Position numbers and translations under genes: made by a program. A DNA stretch of 64,000 bases from Caryophanales bacterium (GTDB taxonomy: Bacteria; Bacillota; Bacilli; Bacillales; Bacillaceae_J), in the NCBI GenBank assembly GCA_012840465.1, contig DULJ01000014.1, positions 1 to 64,000 of the forward strand, in the 5' to 3' direction. Positions 8,393 through 16,617 of the stretch are shown in pieces; within the stretch, counting starts at the first letter, position 1, and each line of letters opens with the position of its first letter. The notes under the pieces were generated by a model that did not search any database, was not told the origin of the DNA, and saw nothing but the letters and a program-made list of their open reading frames with translations.

Positions 8393-9127
8393 ATGCACTG
8401 CCTAATCTGCCACCAACCACTTACCGAAATCATCACCTGGAGTTCGCTATTCACGCTATCAAGCCAAAATGCCCAGCCCAAAATCTGCCACCAATGTAAC
8501 CAAAAACTAGAACCAATTACGGGTGAACAATGCCGAATATGCAGTCGCCCATTATCCAAATTAGACCCGAAATTCCGTAAACAAGACCTATGCTACGACT
8601 GCTACAATTGGGAACTGGATCCCGAATGGCAAGGACTCCTTACCCAAAACATATCAATCTTTAATTACAATGATTTTCTTAAAGACCTCCTTGCCCAATT
8701 TAAATTTCGCGGTGACCACGAACTCGTAAATATCTTTGCCGAACCAATCCAAACGAAATGTAAACAAACATTTGATTACAAAAATCCACCGATCATAATT
8801 CCAGTTCCATTAAGCCCAGAACGCCAATATGAAAGAGGATTTAACCAAGCGAAATCTTTAGCCAAACTGTTAAGCCAACAACCATTAGCAGAAATCCTCG
8901 AACGCACTCATACCGAAAAACAAAGTAAAAAGAAACGCTCTGAAAGGCTACTAACAGACTCACCATTCCATTTTCAAGCCGATATCAACCTAGAACATTA
9001 CAAAAACAAAAATCTTCTCATCATAGATGACATCTACACCACCGGCACAACATTACGACAAATAGCAAAAGTACTCCAATCCCTCTCACCAAATTCGATA
9101 AAATCACTAACATTAGCCAGAAGCTGA
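8393..9127 (+). CDS. comFC: ComFC, competence-associated phosphoribosyltransferase-like protein
   Basis: A 244-residue ComF-family protein with four CxxC pairs in the first 80 residues (CLICHQ, CHQCNQ, CRICSR, CYDC) that should form zinc fingers. A C-terminal PRT fold carries the PRPP loop LLIIDDIYTTGTT. It acts with ComFA in DNA uptake; the exact reaction is unsettled. An AAAAGGAG ribosome site lies 9 nt before the ATG. It is in an operon with comFA and ends 80 nt before yvyF, which has its own promoter. Confidence 0.93.
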   Translation: MHCLICHQPLTEIITWSSLFTLSSQNAQPKICHQCNQKLEPITGEQCRICSRPLSKLDPKFRKQDLCYDCYNWELDPEWQGLLTQNISIFNYNDFLKDLLAQFKFRGDHELVNIFAEPIQTKCKQTFDYKNPPIIIPVPLSPERQYERGFNQAKSLAKLLSQQPLAEILERTHTEKQSKKKRSERLLTDSPFHFQADINLEHYKNKNLLIIDDIYTTGTTLRQIAKVLQSLSPNSIKSLTLARS

Positions 9128-9136
9128 CAAAAAGCC

Positions 9137-9164
9137 TAAATACAATCCACTCCTTTGACGATAT
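9137..9164 (+). promoter_or_regulatory. Sigma-D promoter upstream of yvyF
   Basis: TAAA at 9137-9140, 16 nt, GACGATAT at 9157-9164. One mismatch to the -10 consensus. It is placed to transcribe yvyF-flgM-flgN-flgK-flgL as in B. subtilis. Confidence 0.75.
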
Positions 9165-9206
9165 AATAAATATAAGAAATGAACCGTCTCAAGGAGGAAA
9201 TCAACG

Positions 9207-9629
9207 ATGCCAGAACTAGATAATTGTTCGGGATGCGGTCGCATATATGTCAAAAATCTTAGTGGATTATGTGATGTCTGCCGAAAAGAAGAGGATCAAT
9301 TATTCGATAAAGTATACCAATTTATTAAAAAACGCCAAAATCGCACAGCTACAATGCTACAAATTGTGGAAGCAACTGGAGTTCCTGAAGTAACCATTAT
9401 GCGCTTTGTGAAAGAAGGGCGTCTAAAACCAGCGCAGTTTCCAAACTTAGGTTATCTATGTGAGCGCTGTGGCACGGTTATTCAATCAGGCAAGCTTTGT
9501 GCAACATGTGCTGGTAAACTTGAATCGGATTTAAAACAATTTGAACATGAAGAAGAACGGAAAAGGAAAATCCAAGAAAGAGAAAACAAGACCTATTTCA
9601 CGGATGATGTAAATAATAACCGTAATTGA
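9207..9629 (+). CDS. yvyF: YvyF, flagellar operon zinc-finger-like protein
   Basis: A 140-residue protein of the flagellar operon protein family TIGR03826. An N-terminal Cys cluster (CSGCGRIY, CDVCRKEE), a helix-turn-helix-like middle (ATMLQIVEATGVPEVTIMRFVKEGRLKP) and a second Cys cluster (CERCGTVI, CATCAGKL) are present. It probably binds zinc; its biochemical role is not established. AAGGAGG precedes the ATG. It is the first gene of the late flagellar block, ahead of flgM. Confidence 0.88.
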   Translation: MPELDNCSGCGRIYVKNLSGLCDVCRKEEDQLFDKVYQFIKKRQNRTATMLQIVEATGVPEVTIMRFVKEGRLKPAQFPNLGYLCERCGTVIQSGKLCATCAGKLESDLKQFEHEEERKRKIQERENKTYFTDDVNNNRN

Positions 9630-9639
9630 CCAAGATAAG

Positions 9640-9666
9640 TAAACTTTTGAGAAAAAGTGCCGATAC
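9640..9666 (+). promoter_or_regulatory. Sigma-D promoter upstream of flgM
   Basis: TAAA at 9640-9643, 15 nt, GCCGATAC at 9659-9666. Seven of eight -10 bases match. It gives an autoregulatory loop in which sigma-D makes its own anti-sigma factor, with a leader of about 110 nt. Confidence 0.85.
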
Positions 9667-9685
9667 TAAAAATAAGGTATTGTTG

Positions 9686-9721
9686 TACTATCAACTATTG
9701 TTAAGAATTTGGTTGATAGTA
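9686..9721 (+). promoter_or_regulatory. Stem-loop in the flgM leader
   Basis: TACTATCAAC (9686-9695) pairs perfectly with GTTGATAGTA (9712-9721) across a 16-nt loop. It lies just downstream of the sigma-D start region, so it should form at the 5' end of the flgM mRNA. Confidence 0.7.
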
Positions 9722-9731
9722 TAAGAAAATA

Positions 9732-9769
9732 CATCGCTATTTGCCATAGGCAGATAACGTGTTTTTCTA
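9732..9769 (+). terminator. Terminator-like hairpin in the flgM leader
   Basis: TATTTGCC and GGCAGATA form a stem around ATA, possibly extended by ACA/TGT pairs, followed by a short TTTTT run. It is either a terminator for transcripts from the yvyF promoter or an attenuator of flgM. The U-run is short, so efficiency is uncertain. Confidence 0.45.
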
Positions 9770-9788
9770 GTGAAAGAGGTGAACGGTT

Positions 9789-10046
9789 TTGAAAATCAAT
9801 CATTTTGGTCCTATTCAAACGAATCCATATAAAAATCAAATTGAAAAAATGGATCGATTACAAAAAACATCAAGTTCAGACCAAGTCCAAATTTCAACGG
9901 AAGCAATGGAGATGCAAAAAGGTAGCCGTATCGAAACCGAAAGACAAGCTAAAGTTGACGAATTAAAAAACAAAATTGAATCCGGCGAATATCAAGTAAA
10001 TCCACGTGAAGTGGCGAAGAAAATGTATGAGTTTTGGAACAACTAA
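9789..10046 (+). CDS. flgM: FlgM, anti-sigma-D factor
   Basis: An 85-residue FlgM: disordered N-terminus, then SSSDQVQISTEAMEMQKG and the C-terminal sigma-binding helices VDELKNKIESGEYQVNPREVAKKM. It binds sigma-D and keeps late flagellar genes off until the hook-basal body is finished. It starts with TTG behind AAAGAGGTG; a weak start codon may keep levels low. Its own sigma-D promoter and a structured leader lie upstream. flgN follows after 21 nt. Confidence 0.93.
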   Translation: MKINHFGPIQTNPYKNQIEKMDRLQKTSSSDQVQISTEAMEMQKGSRIETERQAKVDELKNKIESGEYQVNPREVAKKMYEFWNN

Positions 10047-10067
10047 CAGATAAAGGAGGATCAGTCA

Positions 10068-10562
10068 GTGTCTGCCGAAACACTCATTCAAACATTAGCA
10101 AAAATACTGCTTTTGCATAAAAGCTTAAACCAATTGGCAAAACAAAAGACGGAAATAGTAAAAACTGGAGACACTGCAGCCCTTACTAACCTGTTAAAAG
10201 AGGAAAAAAAGCATATCCAAGCTATCCAAAAATTTGAAACCGAACGCCAACAGGTTTCAATCGCTTTTTTAGCAAGGAAACAATCCAATGATTTTACGAA
10301 TCCATCAATTGAAGAGTGTATCAATGTGGCCAACACAGCTGAGAAAATTAAATTAACGCAAATAAAGTCCGAATTACAACAACAAATTAAAATATTATCC
10401 AATCGAAACGAACTAAATCAGCAGCTACTCAAACAGTCCCTGCAGTTTGTAAATTTATCATTGGATATCTTAAAACCTGAAATAGATACTTATAATTACG
10501 AGCGCCCAGGTCAATTATTTCAGTACGAGGAAGGCCGCTCCATTTTTAACTCAAAGGCATAA
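10068..10562 (+). CDS. flgN: FlgN-family chaperone (YvyG)
   Basis: A 164-residue, all-helical protein of the FlgN family, the export chaperone for the hook-filament junction proteins FlgK and FlgL encoded next. A long N-terminal helical hairpin (LIQTLAKILLLHKSLNQLAK) and the C-terminal NQQLLKQSLQFVNLSLDIL segment are typical. GTG start behind AAAGGAGGA. Confidence 0.88.
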   Translation: MSAETLIQTLAKILLLHKSLNQLAKQKTEIVKTGDTAALTNLLKEEKKHIQAIQKFETERQQVSIAFLARKQSNDFTNPSIEECINVANTAEKIKLTQIKSELQQQIKILSNRNELNQQLLKQSLQFVNLSLDILKPEIDTYNYERPGQLFQYEEGRSIFNSKA

Positions 10563-10585
10563 ATTTCAACGGAGGTGAAAACTAC

Positions 10586-12610
10586 ATGGTTTCAACGTTT
10601 CATGGATTAGAAACAGCTCGTAGGGGAATGATGACACAACAGGCCGCGATTTACGTTACTGGACACAATATGGCAAATGCCAATACACCTGGCTATACAA
10701 GGCAGAGGGTTAATTTTGAAACTACAGAACCATACCCGCCAGCATCAAGAAACCGCCCACAAATACCTGGGCAAATGGGCACCGGCGTTCGAGCGGGAGA
10801 TATCCAACGAATTCGGGATTCATTTGTTGATACGCAATTTAGAGGTGAAAATAGCAAGCTTGGTTTTTGGCAAGCAAAAGCTGAAATGCTTACACAAATG
10901 GAAAATATTATGAATGACCCCTCAGATACAGGTCTAGCAAAATCAATGGATGAATTTTGGAACTCGTTACAGGATTTAGCCGTAGAACCGCAAAACAACG
11001 GGGCTCGACGGGTTGTGCGTCAACGCGGTATCGCGTTAGCCAACACTTTTAATTATATGCACAATTCTTTAAAGGCTATCCAAAAGGATTATCGGAACGA
11101 AATTGATATATCTGAAACGCAGATCAATTCGCTGTTAAGACAAATTAATCAATTAAATAAACAAATTGGATCAATCGAGCCGAATGGCTACTTACCGAAT
11201 GATTTGTATGATGAACGTGATAGATTAGTAGATGAATTATCAAGCTTAGTCAATATAAAAGTTGAAGTGCAGCCAAGTGGTGGTTTAGCATCAGCGAATG
11301 CGGAAGGATTATATGATATTTACCTTGCTACACCACAGGGGGATAAGCTAACTGATAATAGTACTACACCTCCTAAGCCAATAAAGCTTGTTGATTCATC
11401 AAAGAATGAGGCTTTTGGGATTCACATTAAGTATGACAAACGAGCAGTGCTAGATAGTCCTGTCTCTGAAATACGGTTTTTTAAATTAAATGAAACGGAA
11501 AAAGGATTTGATGGCATAGCGGATGACGATGCTGCAGATACAGATACCAATCCGACCTATCTACTTGCTCAGTTTTCTGATTTTAAAACGAACGGCAGGT
11601 TAAAGGGCTTTATTGAAGGTTACGGCTATATAGAGAAAGAAGGGGGTAAAGAAACAACAAAAGGGCTTTACAATGCTATGCTGTCCGACCTTGATGAAAT
11701 GGCTTTTACATTTGCCGAACATTTTAATCTTGTTCACCGAACTGGCTGGAGCTTAAATGAAATAAGAAACGGTACAAAAAATAATTACGATTTCTTTAAC
11801 CTCAAAGATTTGAAAGCTGACAATCATGCAGGAGCAGCCGCACTAATAACAGTAGCCAAAGACATTATGGATGATGTCGATAATATTGCAGCAGCAGCAG
11901 AAGGAAATGTTCTCGCAGGGACAATGAAGCGGGAACAGGTTAAACCTGGTACTGTAGGAAATCCATCTTTTACAGGTGTTTACGATGCAACAGATAAACC
12001 TTCTTCATATACAGGAGGAACTTGGCCAACAAATGCAGATAAAATTGAAGTTTCGGTGCGACTAGATGCTGGGGGGAAATGGCAATATAAATTTACTGCG
12101 TTAGACGCAAACAAGCAGGAAATAGCAACTACGGATTATATCAATTTTGAGGCTAAATCTCAAACTATTTTTGGGATAAAGATAGATTATACTAACGTTT
12201 CAAAACAACAAAATGGTGATGAATGGTCATATGAATTTTCAACAGAAGGAGTTAAGTCAAGCGAGAAAGCTTTCATCGGCAACGGCTCAAATGCATTAGA
12301 GCTTTCGAAGGTGAAGGATGCCCTTCTTAGTTATGGTGGAAACTCAACAAATGTTCATACGTTTTACCAAGGTATGATCGGGGCATTAGGTGACCAAGCA
12401 TCTGAAGCCTCAAGAATGTTAAATATATCGACAACGCTAACCAAGTCTGTTGAGCAACGCCGGATGTCAATTAGCAATGTATCTCTAGATGAAGAAATGA
12501 CCAATATGATTAAATTCCAGCATGCCTATAATGCAGCAGCAAGACAAATTACGCTAATAGATGAAATGCTTGATAAAATTATCAATGGCATGGGAATAGT
12601 AGGTAGATAG
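10586..12610 (+). CDS. flgK: FlgK, hook-filament junction protein 1
   Basis: A 674-residue FlgK. The conserved N-terminus (TARRGMMTQQAAIYVTGHN, then MANANTPGYTRQ) and C-terminus (SISNVSLDEEMTNMIKFQHA) place it firmly. The B. subtilis protein is about 507 residues, so this one has roughly 170 extra, mostly in the variable surface-exposed middle (about residues 220-580). FlgK sits between hook and filament after export. A GGAGGTG site precedes the ATG. Confidence 0.95.
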   Translation: MVSTFHGLETARRGMMTQQAAIYVTGHNMANANTPGYTRQRVNFETTEPYPPASRNRPQIPGQMGTGVRAGDIQRIRDSFVDTQFRGENSKLGFWQAKAEMLTQMENIMNDPSDTGLAKSMDEFWNSLQDLAVEPQNNGARRVVRQRGIALANTFNYMHNSLKAIQKDYRNEIDISETQINSLLRQINQLNKQIGSIEPNGYLPNDLYDERDRLVDELSSLVNIKVEVQPSGGLASANAEGLYDIYLATPQGDKLTDNSTTPPKPIKLVDSSKNEAFGIHIKYDKRAVLDSPVSEIRFFKLNETEKGFDGIADDDAADTDTNPTYLLAQFSDFKTNGRLKGFIEGYGYIEKEGGKETTKGLYNAMLSDLDEMAFTFAEHFNLVHRTGWSLNEIRNGTKNNYDFFNLKDLKADNHAGAAALITVAKDIMDDVDNIAAAAEGNVLAGTMKREQVKPGTVGNPSFTGVYDATDKPSSYTGGTWPTNADKIEVSVRLDAGGKWQYKFTALDANKQEIATTDYINFEAKSQTIFGIKIDYTNVSKQQNGDEWSYEFSTEGVKSSEKAFIGNGSNALELSKVKDALLSYGGNSTNVHTFYQGMIGALGDQASEASRMLNISTTLTKSVEQRRMSISNVSLDEEMTNMIKFQHAYNAAARQITLIDEMLDKIINGMGIVGR

Positions 12611-12625
12611 GGTAGGTGAAAAATA

Positions 12626-13768
12626 GTGCGAATTACACAAAATATGTTAACGAACAGCAACCTCAGTTATATAAGTAAAAACTATGAACGTTTAGGGAAG
12701 TTACAAGACCAAATTAATACAGGGAAAAAAATAACCCGTCCTTCTGATGATCCTGTTGTGGCTATGAAAGGGATGCGATATCGAAGTCAATTAGTAGAAG
12801 TAAAGCAATTTTATCGCAACCTCACAGAAGGATTTATATGGATGGATAATACAGATGCCGCGCTTGAAGAAACAACACAAATTCTTAATCGTGTTCGTGA
12901 GTTGACTGTTCAAGCATCCAATGACAGCTATGATCCAGTTGCGCGCGGAAATATTGCAAAAGAGATTGAGCAACTCCAACAACATCTAGTATCAATAGCG
13001 AATACAAAAATTGGCGATAATTATATTTTCAATGGTACTGATACAGCTAAGCTGCCCATTAATGAAAATCAATTCAATCTTGAATTCAGTCAATTTACAA
13101 GTAAATTAGGTGCAGGTACCATTAAAGCTGAAGATTATGTAGTAAGCTATCATGGACAAACTTATAAGTATAGTACTGGAACCACCTTTGAATCATCTGA
13201 CGGAAGTAAAATAACGATAGACCCAAGTTCAGGTGAAGTATCACGGACCTACACAGAAGCTTTAAAAAATAAAGATGGTGAGCCAGCAACTTTTACTGAA
13301 AAGATAAATAGTACGGATATAGTGATATCAAATAAAGATGCCGTTTCATCCAACAACCAAGATGTAGAAATAGAAGGTATGAAAGGTGTTACCGTTCCAA
13401 TTAACGTTCGGCCGCAAGACGCATTTCCCGTCGATTTATTCAGCGGGATTGAATCCATTAAAAAGATGTTAACAAATCCTGATACAAAGGGAACAGAAAT
13501 CACCAAAGCACTAGATGCAATAGATCAATTATTAAACGGCGTTGTATCAACGAGAGCAGAATTAGGTGCCCGTCAGAACCGAGTAGAAATGGTTGAAAAC
13601 CGCTTATTGCAGCAACAGATTGTAGCGGAAAAAACGGTTTCGGATAACGAAGATGTTGATTTTGAAAAAGTAATTATAGATTTAACAATCCAAGAAAGTA
13701 TTCACCGTGCATCACTTGCAGTAGGTGCCCGCATTATTCAACCGACATTAATGGATTTTTTACGATAA
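12626..13768 (+). CDS. flgL: FlgL, hook-filament junction protein 2
   Basis: A 380-residue flagellin-like junction protein. N-terminus MRITQNMLTNSNLSYISKNYERLGKLQ and C-terminal ARQNRVEMVENRLLQQQI and LTIQESIHRASLAVGARI are diagnostic. It is about 80 residues longer than the B. subtilis protein, from an enlarged middle (about residues 150-270). GTG start 15 nt after flgK, with GGTAGGTG upstream. It is the last gene before a terminator. Confidence 0.94.
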   Translation: MRITQNMLTNSNLSYISKNYERLGKLQDQINTGKKITRPSDDPVVAMKGMRYRSQLVEVKQFYRNLTEGFIWMDNTDAALEETTQILNRVRELTVQASNDSYDPVARGNIAKEIEQLQQHLVSIANTKIGDNYIFNGTDTAKLPINENQFNLEFSQFTSKLGAGTIKAEDYVVSYHGQTYKYSTGTTFESSDGSKITIDPSSGEVSRTYTEALKNKDGEPATFTEKINSTDIVISNKDAVSSNNQDVEIEGMKGVTVPINVRPQDAFPVDLFSGIESIKKMLTNPDTKGTEITKALDAIDQLLNGVVSTRAELGARQNRVEMVENRLLQQQIVAEKTVSDNEDVDFEKVIIDLTIQESIHRASLAVGARIIQPTLMDFLR

Positions 13769-13794
13769 GCTATCTAATATGGATAGCTTTTTCC
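13767..13794 (+). terminator. Terminator after flgL
   Basis: AAGCTATC pairs with GATAGCTT around a seven-base loop, and the stem runs into TTTTTCC. Partial read-through to yviE is likely because only about 30 nt follow before its start. Confidence 0.75.
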
Positions 13795-13822
13795 TTATTA
13801 AGTAATAACAGGAGTGAGGTTC

Positions 13823-14404
13823 ATGCAGCTTCTTCATTTAAATATATCAAGTCAATTTGCCAAATTAGGGATACATTCGCAAAGACCTGGGCTTGAGATT
13901 AAACAACCCCCAGCAGATTTGCAGTTACGACAGCCCCAGCCAGACTTAACGATGACAAAAACAAAAGGAAAACTTGAAATTGACCAGTCAGAAGCATTTG
14001 CCGATGCCAATTTAAAGCCACCATTAAGAAGAACAAAAGAAGCAGCCGAGCAATCGAAAGAAAAACTATTACAAGACCTCGCTCAAAAAGCAAATGAAGG
14101 GCGGCGCTTGATGAAAATTGAAACAAAGAACAAAAATACAATCGCCCAAATTGCGAGAGAACATAGTGAGCCAAAACAAAAACAATTCAATATCGGATTT
14201 GTCCCAGAGTCAGCCACTAAGGTAAAATTTCATTATACACCTTCAGAAATTGATATTAATGTCAACCTAGATAAAGCAATTGTTAAAGCAAAACCGAACA
14301 AACCAATCATTAAGTATCACAAAGGAGATATACAAATCTACTTAAGACAAAAACCGTCGATTGAATTTAACGTAACAGCTTCAAAATACGATTTAAATAT
14401 ATAA
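13823..14404 (+). CDS. yviE: YviE-like protein (DUF6470 type)
   Basis: A 193-residue protein in the position and style of B. subtilis yviE: MQLLHLNISSQFAKLGI at the N-terminus, repeated Q/P-rich strands (PPADLQLRQPQPDLTM) and a C-terminal beta-rich segment KPSIEFNVTASKYDLNI. Function is unknown. It lies between flgL and fliW. The ATG at 13823 follows GGAGTGAGG and is preferred to GTG 13814. Confidence 0.8.
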   Translation: MQLLHLNISSQFAKLGIHSQRPGLEIKQPPADLQLRQPQPDLTMTKTKGKLEIDQSEAFADANLKPPLRRTKEAAEQSKEKLLQDLAQKANEGRRLMKIETKNKNTIAQIAREHSEPKQKQFNIGFVPESATKVKFHYTPSEIDINVNLDKAIVKAKPNKPIIKYHKGDIQIYLRQKPSIEFNVTASKYDLNI

Positions 14405-14455
14405 TCCAATGTAAACCGGTTAATGAATAATAATAAAGAAAGGGTGATCAATAAA

Positions 14456-14908
14456 ATGAAAATCCAAACCAAATATCATGGTGAAATCGAAATAAAAGAT
14501 AACCAAATCATCCATTTTGAAGAAGGCATTCCAAGCTTTGAAGATGAAAACCAATTCGTTATCCTACCATTTGGAGAAGATAGTCCGTTTCTTATTCTTC
14601 AATCCGTTCAAAGCTCAACGCTAGGCTTCGTCATTACAAGTCCATTCGATTTCTTTACAGACTATACAGTGAAATTAACAGACTCCGTCATCGAAAAATT
14701 AAAAATAGAAGGCGAAGACCATTTAGCAATATTTAGCATTCTAACAGTCCAAGACCCATTCCATAACACAACCGCCAACCTAAGAGGCCCGGTTGTCATT
14801 AATACAAAAGCGCAACTAGGCAAACAAATCGTATTAAATGACGAAAAATACACAACAAAGCATTTTATCATCAAAACTCCAGCTTCAGTTAGCGAGGAGG
14901 GAAAATAA
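14456..14908 (+). CDS. fliW: FliW, flagellin homeostasis and CsrA-antagonist protein
   Basis: A 150-residue FliW: MKIQTKYHGEIEI, FEEGIPSFEDENQFVILP and NLRGPVVINTKAQLGKQIVL. FliW binds either free flagellin or CsrA. When cytoplasmic flagellin is low, flagellin releases FliW, which then sequesters CsrA and frees hag translation. The ATG at 14456, with GAAAGGGTGA upstream, matches the usual length better than the upstream in-frame ATG at 14423. The stop codon abuts the csrA start. Confidence 0.93.
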   Translation: MKIQTKYHGEIEIKDNQIIHFEEGIPSFEDENQFVILPFGEDSPFLILQSVQSSTLGFVITSPFDFFTDYTVKLTDSVIEKLKIEGEDHLAIFSILTVQDPFHNTTANLRGPVVINTKAQLGKQIVLNDEKYTTKHFIIKTPASVSEEGK

Positions 14909-15139
14909 ATGCTTGTCCTAACAAGAAAAATAAATCAATCCATCCAAATTGGTGATGATATCGAGCTAACTATTCTGGCAATCGATGGTGAACAAGTAAA
15001 AATAGGCATCAATGCCCCTAAACACATAGAAATCCATAGAAAAGAAGTATACATCGCAATCCAAGAAGAAAATAATAAGGCATCAAGCGTCTCCATTGAT
15101 TTACTAAAAAATCTGTCCGCACAAATCCATAAAAAATAA
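14909..15139 (+). CDS. csrA: CsrA, translational repressor
   Basis: A 76-residue CsrA ([36 protein letters not shown]), an RNA-binding dimer that recognises GGA in hairpin loops and blocks ribosome access to flagellin mRNA. The start is immediately after the fliW stop, with GAGGAGGG in the fliW end. The flagellin gene downstream has a matching hairpin in its leader, so the fliW-csrA-hag loop known from B. subtilis is present in full. Confidence 0.96.
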   Translation: MLVLTRKINQSIQIGDDIELTILAIDGEQVKIGINAPKHIEIHRKEVYIAIQEENNKASSVSIDLLKNLSAQIHKK

Positions 15140-15189
15140 ATTTTAAAAATCACTTAGAATAAAATCGACAAAAATTATCCTAAATCTAT

Positions 15190-15216
15190 TAAACAATGAA
15201 ATAAAAATGACGATAT
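15190..15216 (+). promoter_or_regulatory. Sigma-D promoter of flagellin 2 (hag)
   Basis: TAAA at 15190-15193, 15 nt, GACGATAT at 15209-15216. One mismatch to the sigma-D -10. It predicts a leader of about 105 nt carrying two hairpins. Confidence 0.85.
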
Positions 15217-15234
15217 AATAGTTGTAAAGCCAGA

Positions 15235-15265
15235 AAGCAATTAAAGACGGCCGCTTTAATTGCTT
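15235..15265 (+). promoter_or_regulatory. 12-bp perfect hairpin at the 5' end of hag mRNA
   Basis: AAGCAATTAAAG (15235-15246) pairs with CTTTAATTGCTT (15254-15265) around a 7-nt loop. It starts about 12 nt after the expected transcription start. A T-run occurs some 8 nt later, too far for a standard terminator, so an mRNA-stabilising 5' stem-loop is the likelier role. Confidence 0.7.
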
Positions 15266-15284
15266 CATCTGACTTTTTAAAAAA

Positions 15285-15298
15285 CCACATGGACGTGG
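15285..15298 (+). promoter_or_regulatory. CsrA binding hairpin in the hag leader
   Basis: CCAC-ATGGAC-GTGG: a 4-bp stem presenting GGA in a hexaloop, matching the high-affinity CsrA target form. A second GGA lies in the Shine-Dalgarno AAGGAGGA at 15313-15320. Two spaced sites would allow one CsrA dimer to bridge and cover the ribosome site. Confidence 0.8.
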
Positions 15299-15327
15299 GA
15301 TCTCTCAAAATCAAGGAGGAAAAAATC

Positions 15328-16452
15328 ATGATTATCAATCACAACTTACCAGCGATGAACTCACATCGCCAAATGGGTGCAAACCAAGCCAATTCTACAA
15401 AATCAATGGAGAAATTATCTTCAGGTCTTCGTATTGGCCGTGCCGGCGACGACGCTGCAGGTCTAGCAATCTCTGAAAAAATGCGTGGGCAAGTACGCGG
15501 CTTAAACCAAGCACAACGTAACTCACAAGACGCAATTTCATTAATTCAAACTGCTGAGGGTGGATTAAACGAAGTTCATTCTATCCTACAACGTATGCGT
15601 GAACTTGCAACACAAGCATCAAACGACACAAATACAGACCAAGACCGTAGTGAGCTTCAAAAAGAGTTAAATCAATTAACTTCTGAAATTAACCGTATCG
15701 GTAACAATACTGAGTTCAACCAAAAGAAATTGTTAAATGGTGAACAGTCTTTAGATGCTGGTACACGTGTTGCGGAAGCAGGTAACACAACAAGTGGAAA
15801 CGGTCTTCACATGCAGGTTGGTGCAAACTCAAAGCAAAACTTTACAGTTGATATCTTTGATATGCGTGCAGAGGCATTAGGTCTTGCATCTACAACAGCA
15901 GGTGCATCTGGTTCTATCGGTGGTAGCCTAGACTCAGTTAAAGGTCAGAAAAATCCATGGCAAACAGATGGTACTGAAGATTATTTTGATGAAAAAGGTG
16001 CAAAAGTAAATGGAGATAAGATTCTAACTGAAAACGGAACAACTATCGGTGCGGAATTAGTAGCAAAATCTTCAGAAGCGAAATTTGCATCTGGTTCAGC
16101 AAACGCATTAACTGATAAGGGTAATGCAACTGGAACTAGCGAAGTATATGCCTTAGATATTATGTCTCATAAAACAGCAACAGGTGCGATCTCTGTTATC
16201 GATGCTGCTATCAACCAAGTATCCGCTGAACGTTCTAAGCTTGGGGCATTCCAAAACCGTTTAGAACATACTATCAGTAACCTAGGAAATTCTGCTGAGA
16301 ACTTACAAGCTGCTGAATCTCGTGTTCGTGACGTAGACATGGCAAATGAAATGATGGCGTTCACTAAGAACAACATCCTTTCTCAAGCATCTCAAGCTAT
16401 GCTTGCCCAAGCTAACCAACGTCCACAATCAGTGCTACAATTATTACAATAA
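15328..16452 (+). CDS. hag: Flagellin 2 (Hag), main filament protein
   Basis: A 374-residue flagellin: N-terminus MIINHNLPAMNSHRQMGAN, SSGLRIGRAGDDAAGLAISE, C-terminus NRLEHTISNLGNSAENLQAAE and ANQRPQSVLQLLQ. Its codon choice looks more adapted (frequent CGT, GGT, TTC) than that of flagellin 1, fitting high expression. The ATG at 15328 behind AAGGAGGA is the true start; the in-frame ATG at 15289 lies inside the CsrA hairpin. No cysteine is present. It is the likely substrate for the adjacent glycosylation island. Its position next to csrA corresponds to B. subtilis hag. Confidence 0.97.
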   Translation: MIINHNLPAMNSHRQMGANQANSTKSMEKLSSGLRIGRAGDDAAGLAISEKMRGQVRGLNQAQRNSQDAISLIQTAEGGLNEVHSILQRMRELATQASNDTNTDQDRSELQKELNQLTSEINRIGNNTEFNQKKLLNGEQSLDAGTRVAEAGNTTSGNGLHMQVGANSKQNFTVDIFDMRAEALGLASTTAGASGSIGGSLDSVKGQKNPWQTDGTEDYFDEKGAKVNGDKILTENGTTIGAELVAKSSEAKFASGSANALTDKGNATGTSEVYALDIMSHKTATGAISVIDAAINQVSAERSKLGAFQNRLEHTISNLGNSAENLQAAESRVRDVDMANEMMAFTKNNILSQASQAMLAQANQRPQSVLQLLQ

Positions 16453-16468
16453 TTTATTTATTAGTTTT

Positions 16469-16503
16469 GAAGAGTGTCGGAATTATATCTGGCACTCTTT
16501 TTA
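16469..16503 (+). terminator. Terminator after hag
   Basis: AAGAGTG pairs with CACTCTT across a 16-nt partly paired loop, followed by TTTTT. Confidence 0.75.
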
Positions 16504-16565
16504 ATGTCCCCAAAATGTACTATCTGTATAGTAGTCTATTTGTTTCGCTTGCAAATATTTAACAC

Positions 16566-16592
16566 TAAATTTTTTCCGTATCTTGTCGATAA
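16566..16592 (+). promoter_or_regulatory. Sigma-D-like promoter upstream of the 194-aa gene
   Basis: TAAA at 16566-16569, 15 nt, GTCGATAA at 16585-16592. Two mismatches to the -10 consensus. It suggests that the following gene, and possibly the start of the glycosylation island, is co-expressed with motility genes. Confidence 0.6.
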
Positions 16593-16617
16593 TATAGAAA
16601 AAGGTGGAGGTTTTTGT

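Noticed and set aside
15289-15327. Longer N-terminus of flagellin 2
   Set aside because: The ATG lies within the CsrA hairpin without a ribosome site; the standard flagellin start MIINHN is at 15328.
16474-16617. Longer N-terminus of the 194-residue protein
   Set aside because: It overlaps the hag terminator and the sigma-D-like promoter; the ATG at 16618 has AAGGTGGAGG.
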